This document shows, one piece after another, positions 33,101 through 42,816 of a stretch of 45,785 nucleotides of DNA (position 1 is its first letter; the number at the start of each line of letters is the position of its first letter). A program made the position numbers and the translations under genes. Origin of the DNA: Branchiostoma floridae (Eukaryota > Chordata > Leptocardii > Amphioxiformes > Branchiostomatidae); NCBI RefSeq assembly GCF_000003815.2, contig NC_049990.1, positions 22,544,623 through 22,590,407 on the forward strand. The letters are read 5' to 3'. Below the pieces are notes generated by a model that saw only the letters and a list, made by a program, of their open reading frames with translations, was not told the origin of the DNA and ran no database searches.

Positions 33101-35867
33101 TATTATAAAGCCATGATCAACAGTAATCAAGGATTTTCCTCTTTTTGTTTTCAAAATTATACAGAAGAGCATTTTACCACTAAGAAGGGTATGCAACTGT
33201 GAAATAGATTAAATCAAACAGCTTTGGCTTAAATGGCCTTTTTTCACCTACTTCAACTGTCATCACTACCAAAGTACAAAATTGGTATATAATTACGCAT
33301 TTTGAAGGCAGTGTGTAACACAATAATTGCTAATGGATATGGATGTCGTCCAGGGTTTTCTGTATCTGTATCTATATAGCCAGTATAACAACCCTTCGGC
33401 TCAACACACCAGCTTTGCAGGCACGCGATGCAGCAGCAGCTGGTTATATTACACTGAACGACCTGTCACACCTAACTTTTGCACATCTATCTGCACTTGT
33501 TCTTTAAAACTATCCAGTCAGAGTTTTGACAATGGTAAGTGCTGAAGTATGGAACGCACTCCACACAAATCTCCATGTACATGTGCCAAAACGTAGTTAC
33601 TCAAGCAAGGATATTGGATTTTGGAAACGGTCAGATGTTTTAGATAGTATCCACTATCGTTCGTCAGTTACACCTCCATGTGCAGGGGATCAAGTCCTGG
33701 ATTTGATCCTCTGGACTGGCACCATCAGAGACACCTCATCAACGTCTCCATGTACATGATGTATCTCACCATCAAAGCTGCCTGTTGTAGTGGCACACTG
33801 CAGCAGTGCCTGGTAGGTGTCCTCTGACGGACGGAACACAAACACTCCGGAGTTGAAACAGTCCGGCCAGCCGATATCAGGCACGGCTGACAACTCCTCC
33901 TTGTCAAACAGGTCGTCAACATTCCTCAGTACCTACAGTATAGAGGTGAAGGAAACAGGTTTAATCTTCAATGAGGCCTGGCTGCAGTGCTGGCACAGAA
34001 CATTATGATGACCTTCAAATATGACTGAGTCACTGTATAAAACTGCTTTCTGTCAAGACAACAGGCCTAGGCTTATTTGCTATTACACTAAGAATAGTAA
34101 GATACATGCAGTAGCTTGTGACAACTAATTAACAGTTTGAAGGCATAGTTAGAATGTTCATTTGACTATAAAGAGCACTTTCTCTTATCAGAGACATATC
34201 TGCCCCCATCCAGGATTTGACAGAGATGCTAACAACAAACTTGTTAGGAATTCCATCAGCCCCTAGCGGCTAGCCTGCTTGAGCTACCTTCTTCCAAAGT
34301 TTTCAACAAAAAGGTCACGTTCAGCCTGCCCTAAAGACACATGTCAAAGACAACAACAGCTATCACAGTCACTATAGGACGTTAAATGGAGGACCCGTGT
34401 ATGGGGAGAGCCATACCCTATGCACGTTAAAGAACCTGCCACATGTGTGAACATCCAACCGAGCGGATCAAACCATTCCGGCCAAAATAGGGGTAGGGAA
34501 TCTCCCGAGCAGCCCTCGTAACCCCTGCTTCGCCTATTGGGTAAGATAGTCCTCACTCATACTATAGTGAGCAATTGGGCTGGTCTCAATCATGATGTTT
34601 CTGACCTAGGGCGAAGAGTTGCTGTTACAGTTCCAATCATGTAACCCATAACCTTGATGTGGCCTTCAGGCCTTGTTACGTGGTGACCATTGAGTAAAAA
34701 AAAAAAAAAAGGACACAACTTTTCACAATCAGGTCCAGGTTCAGATTCGAACATCTGTACCAGCATTTCCTGTGCTGGTATCCACCCCTATAAGTCTAAT
34801 GGAGATTTGTAGAAACACAAACAGACATGCACGTCAGGCAGACAGTTCCAGTGTGGGACCTACCAATGTGTCAGCATCCAGGAAGACTGCCTTAGTGTAG
34901 TTGGTGAGTCTCCAGCAGTGCAGTTTGGTGAAGGTGATGCCCAGTTCAGGCCTGGACAGGAGCGCCAGTTTCTCCGTGTCTCCACTGTCCACTACATCCA
35001 CCACATGTACATCATCATACACCTTACCCAGCTGTTCCCTGGGGGAAATAGTGGTACACTTTAAAAATCATTTCACACTTATTCTATCAAATACCTTTCT
35101 ATCAAATACTTTTCATCATTGGTGCTAAGTTTATCAAAACATCAGCATCACATACATGTTTTATTACGTAATAACATAATGATAAAGGCAACCACAATGG
35201 TGAACCTAATATCTAAAAGGTTTTTAATTGATAATGCAGATAAGGTCTCCATTTGCATACACTATAGAAGTTATAATTTTGGGTCTTCACTACACATTAC
35301 ATTCTTGGCAAAGGTAAATCATTAAGAGATTTGCATACATGTACATGTGTAAGTTTATTCCCATGACTGGAAACAGAAATTGGATGTTAACTTTGTTGCA
35401 ATTCCTAAAGTGATGTTCACAATGATTGAGTTCATTTTCTTTACTCGTTCAGACCCTTGCAGTGCCTAGAGGTCTGCAAGTTTCCTGAATAACTTTTTCA
35501 GTAGAAGGCTATATTTTACAGGAAGGAGTTGCTATCATGCTAGTCCTTCCCCTTTAATGTGCTTGAAGCACCTCTTTGGGATCCCCATTTTACCACCCTT
35601 CGGTGTCCTTCCCAGGATTAGAACCAAGCTATCAACTAATTGAAACCAGGAGCTCAACTGTGATGCTGTTACCAGTTGAGCCGCAGGGACATTCCTAGTG
35701 TTTGAACCACAGAGCTGTAGATCCTTACCTGATACTGTCAGAGACCAGCGGAGTCACCAGTATGGCCAGTTTCCGGGTGGTGTGCACGGCTCTGAGGGAC
35801 TGGCCCAGCACCAGCGCACCAAACGAGTAGCTGTCATTGGTCACCAACGTCACAAACGCTTCTTTAT
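23933..35867 (-). CDS. GYG: Glycogenin, all exons except the start exon
   Basis: Glycogenin primes glycogen synthesis by glucosylating its own tyrosine from UDP-glucose and then binds glycogen synthase. Coding segments are 35867-35729, 35038-34864, 33932-33770, 32939-32813, 31144-30946 and 28550-28029, then candidate microexons between 26486 and 24825, then 24100-23933 with stop TAG. Phases agree at every junction and the total fits one frame. Landmarks: [20 protein letters not shown] (GT8 N-terminus), [22 protein letters not shown] (metal-binding DxD), [40 protein letters not shown] (priming tyrosine), [13 protein letters not shown] and the C-terminal [17 protein letters not shown], which matches the glycogen-synthase-binding motif. 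Without microexons it is about 497 residues, against roughly 350 in vertebrate muscle glycogenin; the excess is an acidic repetitive linker. The start exon (about MxD or MD) lies upstream and was not identified. Family identity is certain; linker splicing is inferred. Confidence 0.95.
24475..24700. repeat. Short imperfect tandem repeats in the last glycogenin intron
   Basis: Three to four copies of a ~65 bp unit with CAGGTACAG, CACCAAATAAGGG and a GTGTAGAT/CATCTAGAT end. The same CACCAATTAAGGGCATCT motif occurs inside the larger 330 bp units to the right, so this is a degraded edge of that array. Confidence 0.6.
24825..24842 (-). CDS. Candidate glycogenin microexon 7 (EGEGNV)
   Basis: 18 nt between CTAATGAAAG and GTAAGTAGCTG. 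Phase 0 on both sides. Last of the seven in transcript order and the most degenerate in charge. Confidence 0.55.
25059..25076 (-). CDS. Candidate glycogenin microexon 6 (ENEENV)
   Basis: 18 nt flanked by CTATTGAAAG and GTAAGTAACTG; phase 0 on both sides. Confidence 0.6.
25389..25406 (-). CDS. Candidate glycogenin microexon 5 (ESAEDV)
   Basis: 18 nt flanked by TATATTGAAAG and GTAAGTAACTG; phase 0 on both sides. Confidence 0.6.
25718..25735 (-). CDS. Candidate glycogenin microexon 4 (KREENS)
   Basis: 18 nt flanked by TTTTTTTATGGAAAG and GTAAGTAACTG; phase 0 on both sides. Confidence 0.6.
25874..25891 (-). CDS. Candidate glycogenin microexon 3 (EKEENV)
   Basis: 18 nt flanked by a T-rich tract ending CTAATGAAAG and by GTAAGTAACTG; phase 0 on both sides. 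It has the clearest polypyrimidine tract of the set. Confidence 0.6.
26198..26215 (-). CDS. Candidate glycogenin microexon 2 (EREANV)
   Basis: 18 nt flanked by GTTTTTTATTGAAG and GTAAGTAACTG; phase 0 on both sides. Confidence 0.6.
26469..26486 (-). CDS. Candidate glycogenin microexon 1 (ERKENV)
   Basis: 18 nt flanked by ATTCTTAATGAAG and GTAAGTAACTT; phase 0 on both sides. First in transcript order, 1.54 kb after the linker exon. Confidence 0.6.
26490..28028. other. Glycogenin intron between linker exon and microexon array
   Basis: No further 18-nt splice-flanked unit was found. It contains a (GT)n run at about 27124-27176 and otherwise AT-rich unique sequence. Confidence 0.5.
27124..27176. 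repeat. (GT)n microsatellite
   Basis: TGTG/TCTG run within a glycogenin intron. Confidence 0.9.
28029..28550 (-). CDS. GYG: Glycogenin acidic, repetitive linker exon
   Basis: 522 nt, phase 0 at both ends (acceptor GCGTAG before 28550, donor GAG/GTATTG at 28029). The first 50 or so residues are Pro/His/Arg-rich ([20 protein letters not shown]). A strongly acidic tract follows, dominated by the octad EEPEDHGI, with about five good copies and several degenerate ones. A Ser/Glu-rich end ([20 protein letters not shown]) closes it. Vertebrate glycogenins have a variable linker at this place between the GT8 domain and the synthase-binding tail, so position fits while sequence does not. Antisense open frames here are hydrophobic shadows of the repeat. 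Likely disordered; function inferred as spacer. Confidence 0.85.
28160..28366 (-). repeat. 24 bp coding minisatellite (EEPEDHGI octads)
   Basis: The plus-strand unit CCCATGATCCTCTGGCTCTT plus CTAT is repeated about five times almost perfectly, with degenerate copies on both sides. The period is a multiple of three, so length change keeps the frame. Confidence 0.9.
29590..29850. repeat. Imperfect minisatellite
   Basis: About three copies of a unit with GTACATGGACCAGTATAGGT, GTGCAGGTAGACATCAGAAA and TACCTGCACA. Open frames across it are periodicity artefacts. Confidence 0.65.
30715..30840. repeat. Short tandem repeat in a glycogenin intron
   Basis: Three copies of CTTTAAATGCAAGATGA followed by TTTGGAATAGT. 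Confidence 0.75.
30946..31144 (-). CDS. GYG: Glycogenin exon after the priming tyrosine
   Basis: Acceptor TTTTCACTAG, then [51 protein letters not shown], ending CAG/GTTGG at 30946. The first base completes the arginine codon split by the previous donor (AAT AG/A). KVVHFLGxxKPW and WWxxF--xVLPLL are standard glycogenin blocks closing the GT8 fold. Confidence 0.93.
31230..31620. repeat. Local tandem duplication in a glycogenin intron
   Basis: A ~165 bp segment including TTGCAAACAATGTATAACAT and TGAACCATTTATG is present twice, around 31320-31450 and 31490-31610. Confidence 0.65.
32036..32845 (-). repeat. Minisatellite made from an exon end plus its 5' splice site, 14 units
   Basis: CTTAC (GTAAG on the gene strand) starts at 32051, 32108, 32165, 32222, 32283, 32340, 32397, 32454, 32515, 32572, 32633, 32690, 32751 and 32808. 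Periods are 57 bp, or 61 bp where AGTA is doubled. On the gene strand each unit reads CACACACAG, TACTATACACTACTCC, TACCTACCTGCCTTTAATAG and GTAAG. The unit nearest 32813 is the genuine end of the glycogenin exon; the other 13 lie in the following intron. Confidence 0.95.
32813..32939 (-). CDS. GYG: Glycogenin exon with the priming tyrosine; its end is the source unit of the minisatellite
   Basis: Acceptor TTTCCCTTCAG before 32939. The exon encodes [32 protein letters not shown] and [10 protein letters not shown], ending AAT AG/GTAAGA at 32813 in phase 2. By alignment with vertebrate glycogenin, the first Tyr of HYSYLPAF is the autoglucosylated residue. The last 36 nt of this exon recur in each 57 bp unit downstream. 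Reading past the true donor meets TAA at once (AAT AGG TAA). Confidence 0.93.
32940..33769. other. Glycogenin intron
   Basis: AT-rich, no exon or repeat recognised. Confidence 0.5.
33770..33932 (-). CDS. GYG: Glycogenin exon, central GT8 region
   Basis: Acceptor TATACTGTAG, then [55 protein letters not shown], ending GAT G/GTGAGA at 33770. [10 protein letters not shown] is the most conserved glycogenin block. Phase 0 in, phase 1 out. Confidence 0.95.
34360..34712 (+). mobile_element. SINE-like element with A-tail in a glycogenin intron
   Basis: A GC-rich block (GGAGGACCCGTGTATGGGGA, GCACGTTAAAGAACCTGCCA) of a kind I recognise as dispersed in marine invertebrate genomes, ending in a run of about 16 A at 34695-34710. 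It is on the strand opposite to the host gene. No clear A/B boxes were found at the head, so the class is tentative. Confidence 0.5.
34864..35038 (-). CDS. GYG: Glycogenin exon with the DxD motif
   Basis: Acceptor ACTATTTCCCCCAG, then [58 protein letters not shown], ending TTG/GTAGGT at 34864. Asp-Ala-Asp binds the Mn-UDP-glucose. The first base completes the arginine of VSDSIR from the preceding exon. Phase 2 in, phase 0 out. Confidence 0.95.
35525..35690 (-). mobile_element. tRNA-derived SINE in a glycogenin intron
   Basis: The minus strand from about 35690 has GGCTCAACTGGTAACAGCA (A-box-like) and TTGGTTCTAATCCTGGG (B-box-like). A body with CATTAAAGGGGAAGGACTAG follows. An insertion between the boxes and the lack of a cloverleaf argue against a functional tRNA. 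It differs from the SINE at 3800-4025. Confidence 0.5.
35729..35867 (-). CDS. GYG: Glycogenin first visible exon, N-terminus of the GT8 domain
   Basis: Acceptor GTTTATGTTTCAG, then [45 protein letters not shown], ending ATC AG/GTAAGG at 35729. It enters in phase 1, so the start exon must end in one base, as in a short MxD-type N-terminus. Residues up to AFVTL are therefore nearly the whole N-terminus, consistent with the few residues that precede this block in vertebrate glycogenin. Confidence 0.93.
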
Positions 35868-38153
35868 CTGAAACATAAACAAAAACAATATAGATTTCAG
35901 ACTTGGTTTGAAGTTCACAGTCTACACACACAATGTAACACTGCCATTTTTACGACCATTGCCATAGATACATGTACTTTATGTACATAGGAATTCCTGT
36001 GTAGTAAATGTAGAGGGCAGGGAGCAAAAATGGACCAGTCATTCACCCTAAAGACACAGGGGTCCTTTTGTTTTCTTAATGTCCAGTTTCTGCTATACTT
36101 ATCGACATGTGACACTGAGTGCAATATCAGTTGCAGGTATTACGTGCTTTGTGGCAAGTTTTTTAGCAACACTCTTTTTCTTCTTCTTCTTCTATCCAGT
36201 TTAGCGTCCGTTGTTCCCTGTGATAACCTGAATTACTGACTCCATTTAGAGTACAAACATCAAACTAACGACTCATACAAATTACAGGAGTTTGGTGGTG
36301 AATTTAATATTCATTCATCCAAATAATTTTCAAGCAGAAATTTACGTTAGAAGAACTGAGTTAACAATGTACTAATTCACTTGACAGCAGCAATGCTCTG
36401 TTTGTCTAAATATTTGGCCAAAAGTGAGGAGGGCTATCTTGCAAAGTATTCAGCACTGTTCATAATTTTAGTGTCCAACAGTTAAAGAAAGTAAGGTGAG
36501 TCTGTGGGGGAAACTATGGCTGATTATAAGGCAGTCTTTTGTATAAATGATTAACTATACTCTCACAAGAAGCTCAAGTTAAGAAGGCAGGAGTTTATAT
36601 ACACCAGTGGCAAAATTCCTGCTGACCCCTGTATACAAGCTCCAAATCTAGAACAAGCTCTATCGTATAAGGGAGCCATTATGTTAGCCAGGTCAAGCCT
36701 GTATGTAGCCTTCATCAATGTGTTTGTCTTAGTATGTTCTAACTTCTATGACAGAATTCTGCAGCTCACGGCCGACAAAAATTTCAACCACTTTCAATGA
36801 CATGCTAATAAGGTCATCAACAGTGCAACATAAGTGTCATAAAATTATGATGAAATCATTGAAAAAGTGGCCTAAAAATGTTGGAAATGACATTTCCAGA
36901 GGTACAAGAGGTCAAAAATTTCCTGGAGCGATCTCTGGCACCATTCATAATATACAGAACTTCTTCAAACTGAGAGGAAGCACAAAATGTAGAGCTGGAG
37001 AAAGGTTTATAGAGGAACAATGAAAATGTGGACATCCTATAGTCAATGTAAACCCCAACATATTCATACACTAGCATACAATACATGTATGTGTGTGGTG
37101 TACGACCAGGGATTTACGATTGAATTATCAGCAATTGATAATCAATATAAACCCCAACATCTGTATACACAAGCAAATACATTTGTATGTGTGGTGTACG
37201 ACCAGGGATTTACGATTGAATCATCAGCAATTGATAATCAATATAAACCCCAACATCTGTTTACACAAGCAAATACATTTGTATGTGTGGTGTACGACCA
37301 GGGATTTACGATTGAATTATGAGCAACGGATAATCGATATATATCCTTTTGCCTGGCCAGATCTAGTCCAAGCCCTTGACAACAACAAACCAATTATTCA
37401 TGATTAGAAAATAATGGTTCTATGTAGGCAGCTTTGGAATGGAACATGCTCACTCTATCTTTTCTGCATCAGAAGATCTAAACCTTAGAAGTGGTGGTTT
37501 GACAGTGGTAATAGCTTAATGGAATTATCAAGCACTCTGGTTCTTTCAAAACCATCTAAAATACAATTAGGATGATGTTAACAAGTGTGATATAGTCTGG
37601 GCAATATCATGTAGACTAATGTATATATACATTAATGTCTATCATGACCTCATACATAGTTCACGATATGTAACATAATACATGTATGAGATTCTATACA
37701 GACCAACACTGTTCATATCTTGTAGTTTTGACTTGAATAAATGCAACCGTGCTGTAGTAACATTTTGTAAGATTTACTAAAAATCTATTTGGAAATGGTC
37801 TCTAACACTACTGAGACCATGTCAAATGCTACACATGCTTTAAACATTTAGAAATCATTCACATTCATAATCATCCCTTTCTATGTCAATATTTCAGCCC
37901 CTAGAGGTCGTTGACCTTACATCTAGATCTTTACCAGACAACAGCAAAATCACTTATCACCTCAGACTAATATATTCTGGATAATAGCTTCTGGTGACGT
38001 TTTAAAAGCTCAGATCGATATATGACAAAGATATGTGAGATGACTACAGAATAGGGAGATCAAAATATAGCCTGGTGGGAAAGCTAGAGTGTTATACTGT
38101 TGGTAACTCATTGATTTTCCACGTGAAGAGATATCAGGGCAAAAATGACTATG
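35868..38153. other. Upstream intron or flank of glycogenin
   Basis: No exon could be supported. Contains the ~96 bp tandem repeat at 37040-37325 and otherwise AT-rich sequence. Confidence 0.4.
37040..37325. repeat. Three tandem ~96 bp copies
   Basis: AAACCCCAACAT recurs at about 37050, 37150 and 37246, followed each time by ACAAGCAAATACATTTGTAT (changed in the first copy) and GTGTACGACCAGGGATTTAC. The open frames across it are repeat shadows. Confidence 0.85.
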
Positions 38154-38292
38154 TACTGAAAATGCACAAATGTTCGCGGTAGTTTTATTTTCACGGTAAT
38201 TTTATGTTCACGGTAATTTTATGATCGCGGTTTTTGCGCTGGCCACTTCACCGCGAACTTAAAACCACCGTGAACATTTTTCTATTATAGTA
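38154..38292. mobile_element. 139 bp MITE with 5 bp target duplication
   Basis: Flanked on both sides by CTATG (38149-38153 and 38293-38297). The ends start TACT and share an inner inverted block, AAATGTTCGCGGTAGTTTTA at the left against AAATGTTCACGGTGGTTTTA read from the right. The middle carries repeated CACGGTAATTTTATG. TA with TIR starting CTG/CTA is an alternative reading of the borders. Confidence 0.6.
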
Positions 38293-38719
38293 CTATGAGA
38301 CTACAGTCTATGGTGCTACCGCACACACTCAATTTTCCGGCTACCCTGAAGTAAATCCCTGCAAACTTACAGTGTAAACCTGCTACATCGTCCACATGTA
38401 TATATACAGCTACAAACAACTTGTAACTACCCACCCATTGTTGCAGAAGATTGCTTTTGATTGAACCTCATCTCCAACCAGCACAGAAAAGATAGAATTG
38501 TCTGGGGCAGACACACCCCTCGGCTCTAGTCTGTCTGGGCCTCCTGTATTCTCCCTGGCCTACTTTCCCAGACATTTGCATAAATGACCCAGTTTGGGGA
38601 CCCACGTGTGATGAGACATTGACCTAGGAGGGTGTACATGTGTGTTTGAACAATCGATAAGGAGGCGTATATGTCACAATCTGTTCACATTTATATGTGT
38701 CTAAAGACATATTCAGGTG

Positions 38720-38752
38720 TCCCTATAGTATAGTATAGTATAGTATACTATC
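38720..38752. repeat. (TATAG)n microsatellite
   Basis: Five or so copies of TATAG with flanking TATAC. Confidence 0.85.
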
Positions 38753-39264
38753 AAGTACTCTTTTCTTTGGTCATATGACCATACAAGGATTATTAAATAT
38801 TCAAGGTCATTTATGAGAAGGTCATGCTGTCCAGAATATGTTACAACAGTTACTGAAGTGGAAAGTTAAACCTTGAGCCTGTCATGATCTTCAAATTTTT
38901 TTGTTCAATCAATGCCAGGCACAGGCTAAATATTACAATTTATATCCACACACAGTACAGACTTTACATGGTGTAGTATTTCTCTGTTTTCTGTATACCT
39001 GGTATATATAGCATGCAAACAAAAAATATCTGGTAAGGAATTTTTTTTTTCGTGGACATGTGAAAACATATCCTCAAAAATATGTGTAGATGTAATCATC
39101 TTATTCAAGTTTATAACCTCTTCTTTGAATATCTCACCTGGGATGGGTAGTCCTTAGTAATAACAGGTCCCCAGAAGTTGACCTTTGACCGCCAGGTGAA
39201 CCATGCTCTGTGAGTACAGTGTACACGTGATAGTCACATGTACACTGCATGTTACACAGTAAGG

Positions 39265-39575
39265 GTGTTCCCCATGGACTGTATTTACCTGTCCTACATC
39301 ATCAAACGTAACAAATTTCCCATGTAACATAAGCCAGCCTGGTAAGAACAACATACAAGCAGTGCTGACATGTTTGATTTAGCATAGCATGGTTTAAAAA
39401 AAAAACACTAGCATATACATGTAGTTGTGTACCAGATAGTTATGATCTAACAATTAACTATATTTACCTATCCTACATCATCAAACGTGGCAAATTTCCC
39501 ATGCAAAATATACTGATGAGATTAAGAATATCGTACAACGAGTGCTAACATGTTTGATTTAGCATAGCGCGGTTC
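39265..39575. repeat. Tandem duplication of ~190 bp
   Basis: CCTACATCATCAAACGT, AAATTTCCCATG and ACATGTTTGATTTAGCATAG occur at 39290-39390 and again at 39475-39575 with moderate divergence. Confidence 0.7.
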
Positions 39576-40427
39576 ACAAAAACAATATATACTTGCCTAC
39601 CAGCAATTTATGATCCAACAATTATAATTTATGTAGTTAACATAAAGTAAGTACTACTTGACATTCATGTCACTGTGCCAATTAGTGAATTACAAGTTCA
39701 TACTGAGACATACTCACGCAGTTAAGTCACAGGAACTAAGTCCAAACTATGCATACTGTACATTAGGAATCTCTTTCAGGAATTTGTGGAGTGTAAAAAA
39801 AGGCTGTTCAAAATGTGTGATTAACATTCAGTACATGCATGGCTTCAGGACATCTGCACATCAGTGCCACTAGGAGACAGTTAACTATGAGAGTGACATC
39901 TGTTCTGCTCAGAATGTCTTGCTCAATAGCATTTTGTACATTATGTGCAAATCTTCTATCTGATAATGGACAATTTATTTAGACACATAGAGCAACATTT
40001 TTACCTTTGCCAGAATGGCTAAGGTTATGTTTTGGGCTTGTGAGTCTGTGTGTCTGTCTGTTAACAGCATAACTCGAGAAGCCTTGGATGGATCCCGATG
40101 ATATTTGGTAGGTGGGTAGGGGTCGGGAAAACGAAGGTCAAGTTCGATAATGGGCCCCCTAGCGGCTTGCTAAGGTACTGCAGCAGAACCAATTTTTGAT
40201 ATCTCCTGTTCTGGACATGCTGTGATCATGATTTTTGAGTGGTAGATAGCCCTCGAGGCAGAGAGTAAGTGCTGTGAGTTTGGGCCCCCTAGCGGCTTTT
40301 TTGGAACTGCAGGCGCCGGTTTCCTTTCAAACTTTGGACGAGAATAACTCTACAACGTGTTGACGGATCGTCATGATTTTTGGTATGTAGATAGAATGGG
40401 TGATGACTTACATAATGGTATACTAAT

Positions 40428-40945
40428 TATGCAAATCAACAGCTAATTTGCATAATTAATGAGGAAAACTTATAAATCCACTGCATTCCATGATAGGACT
40501 TTCAAACTTGTCACATATGTAGCTGGGAAGGAGAGAAATGTCGATAGATAGCAATTATGCAAATGATGGCCTCATTTGCATAATTAATGAGAAAATATGA
40601 AGATGTTGACGGATCATCATGTTCTTTGGTATGTAGGTAGCGTAAGTGAAGACAAACATAATGAGATTCCAATTATGCAAATCAACAGCTAATTTGCATA
40701 ATTAATGAGGATATTTTATAAATTCACTACGTTCCATGATAGGACTTTAAAACTTGTCACATATGTAGCTGAGAAAGAGAGAAATGTCAATACATATTTA
40801 TCATGCAAATGATGATCTCATTTGCATAATTAATGGGAAAATATGAACGTGTTGACGGATCGTCATGATTTTTGGCATGTAGATAGCCTAAGTGAAGATT
40901 ATATAATGTGATACTTATTATGCAAATTAACAGCTAATTTGCATA
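40428..40945. promoter_or_regulatory. Array of inverted octamer (ATGCAAAT) pairs
   Basis: TATGCAAAT/CATGCAAAT followed 10-15 bp later by ATTTGCATAAT occurs about five times at roughly 120 bp spacing (near 40430, 40555, 40673, 40802 and 40918). Both arms contain the perfect octamer ATGCAAAT, the classical POU/Oct target. Binding is not shown; the array is part of the transposon body. Confidence 0.45.
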
Positions 40946-41048
40946 ATTGATGAGGAAAAGTTTATAAATCCACTGCATTCCATTATAGTACTTTCATCAA
41001 AGTTGTCACATATGTAACTGAGAAAGAGGGAAGAGAGTAAGAGGTGTA

Positions 41049-42816
41049 CTCTCATGTCCCTAATAAACGTACCGGGACGTTTATTTTTTTCAGCCTCACA
41101 ATCCACCCGGTACGTTCTTATTTTGGACGGTACGTTTATTTTTTTCTGAAAATTGGGGCTTTGCTAAGCCAGGACCCTCAAAGAATTGAAGTTTTTGGGG
41201 TTTCTGCCCATATTTCCGCGGTATTTTTGTTCAAAATTCACTATTTGTCGGGCGAAACATTTTTCCCACGGATTTCCCACGCGTTTTGACCCGCGTACGC
41301 GGTACACTTTCAGTGATTTTGTTCCATCTCGCTATGACGCTACGAAGTAAATGTTGTTCTTGGGGGGAAAATAAGACACCGCACTGACGTTTTGAAATAC
41401 AATTTTTACATAAATAACTTCTAGTTTTAATTTAGTAGTAGTTTACAGTCTCTGTTTACATCGTAAACCAGCACCTTGCACGATGAATTTCCGGTCTTGT
41501 GGTTCCATGCTCTTTCGTCAGCGAGGCGGAAGAGTGATTCGTTCACATAATAAATACTGGACGTAAAAATAACAACTATAAGTTCGTTTCCCTTGTGATA
41601 TGAGTTTTGACGCCGCATATTCTCCAAAACGGCAGGAATTCGTCGGTAAAAACAGCAAGTTCATAATCATTTCTAAGCTTCAAACCGCCACAAACACTTT
41701 CCTCTGTAGATGCATGTGCCATTATGCCGAGAAGGTCACGTCGAAATAAACTTTCTGTACGTAGGCTTATTTCTCCGGCAAAAATCAGCCTTAGTCTACT
41801 TTTCACATAAAAATGTTTCATGTAATAGATTTTAATCGTTTTTATACCGTAATCACTGTATGTCATGCTACACATGAGAATTCTTTTTGCGACATTTTAC
41901 CTTGGAAAAATGGAGTCGCCCACTGACCCCTAGTGACCTTGTTTATCTGCTGCTGACGCCATCTTGGAACATTACCGGAGACGGAGATTTCCATTTTTGG
42001 CCCACGGAATACGAAAATTGGGACAGCGTACATGCATTTCAAGAACCTAAAACATCAGATACATGAACGGACGGTCTATTTGTAAAATCTGTCCATATGG
42101 TCTTCCAGTTTGCACAGATATGACGATGTAGAGTGCAAAGAGTCTGAGACGAGAAAAAACGCCGCGTTATTCAACACCACTTTGGTGGAAAAACTTCGCA
42201 TAAAATCACATAATTTTGTATAATGTTTCTTTATTCAACGTTTCCTTCGTAAATCGTCTAATTTGAGCCTACATTTTGCTGATGTAGTGCAGAAATTGAA
42301 AAAAGTGAACCCCGCCAGTCGCGCCGCGCCGGTGACCGCTATCGGCAGTGTTGGCATAGCGGCCGGACCGAAAATCGTCTGGCCGCGACCGCATTCGACA
42401 GGTGACCGCTATAGACTATTTCTTAATGATTAGGTAAAAAATCCAACGGACCGACGAAAACTGACCGAAATGGCCAAGTGGCCCCTATACTCAGGTTACT
42501 CATAAGGCAGGTTTCACTGTACCTTTTATTACAAAATGGAGAAAATATCATAATTCGAACAAGATATCTGTTATAGTTCTTCAGCTCATTATTTATACAA
42601 CTGATGTGGTTCTTAGGCATAAATAACTAAAAAGAACCTACCTGCTTATCATCTTCTTTTCTTTGGACAGAAGTAGTATGGACACAGTTAAATACTTGTC
42701 AATTTGGTAATTTTCCGGGGGGTATGTTTATTCCGGGGGGTATGTTTATTAGATATTGAGGATTTGTCCGGGGGGTATGTTTATTCCGGAAGGTATGTTT
42801 ATTAGGGACATGAGAG
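41049..42816 (+). mobile_element. TA-flanked 1.77 kb element, copy 1
   Basis: TIR CTCTCATGTCCCTAATAAAC at the left; the same sequence inverted, with one different base near its inner edge (GTTTATTAGGGACATGAGAG type), at the right; TA on both sides (41047-41048 and 42817-42818). Subterminal repeats differ between the ends: the left carries AACGTACCGGGACGTTTATT, a near palindrome, and the right carries several GGGGGGTATGTTTATTCC units. The interior has short ORFs, one of which is also open in copy 2. TA duplication and TIR fit the Tc1/mariner/pogo side, but no transposase is visible. Confidence 0.75.

Noticed and set aside
37020-37407. Repeat protein (VYDQGFTIE repeats)
   Set aside because: Two different frames are open across the same 96-99 bp repeat, which marks periodicity and not coding constraint.
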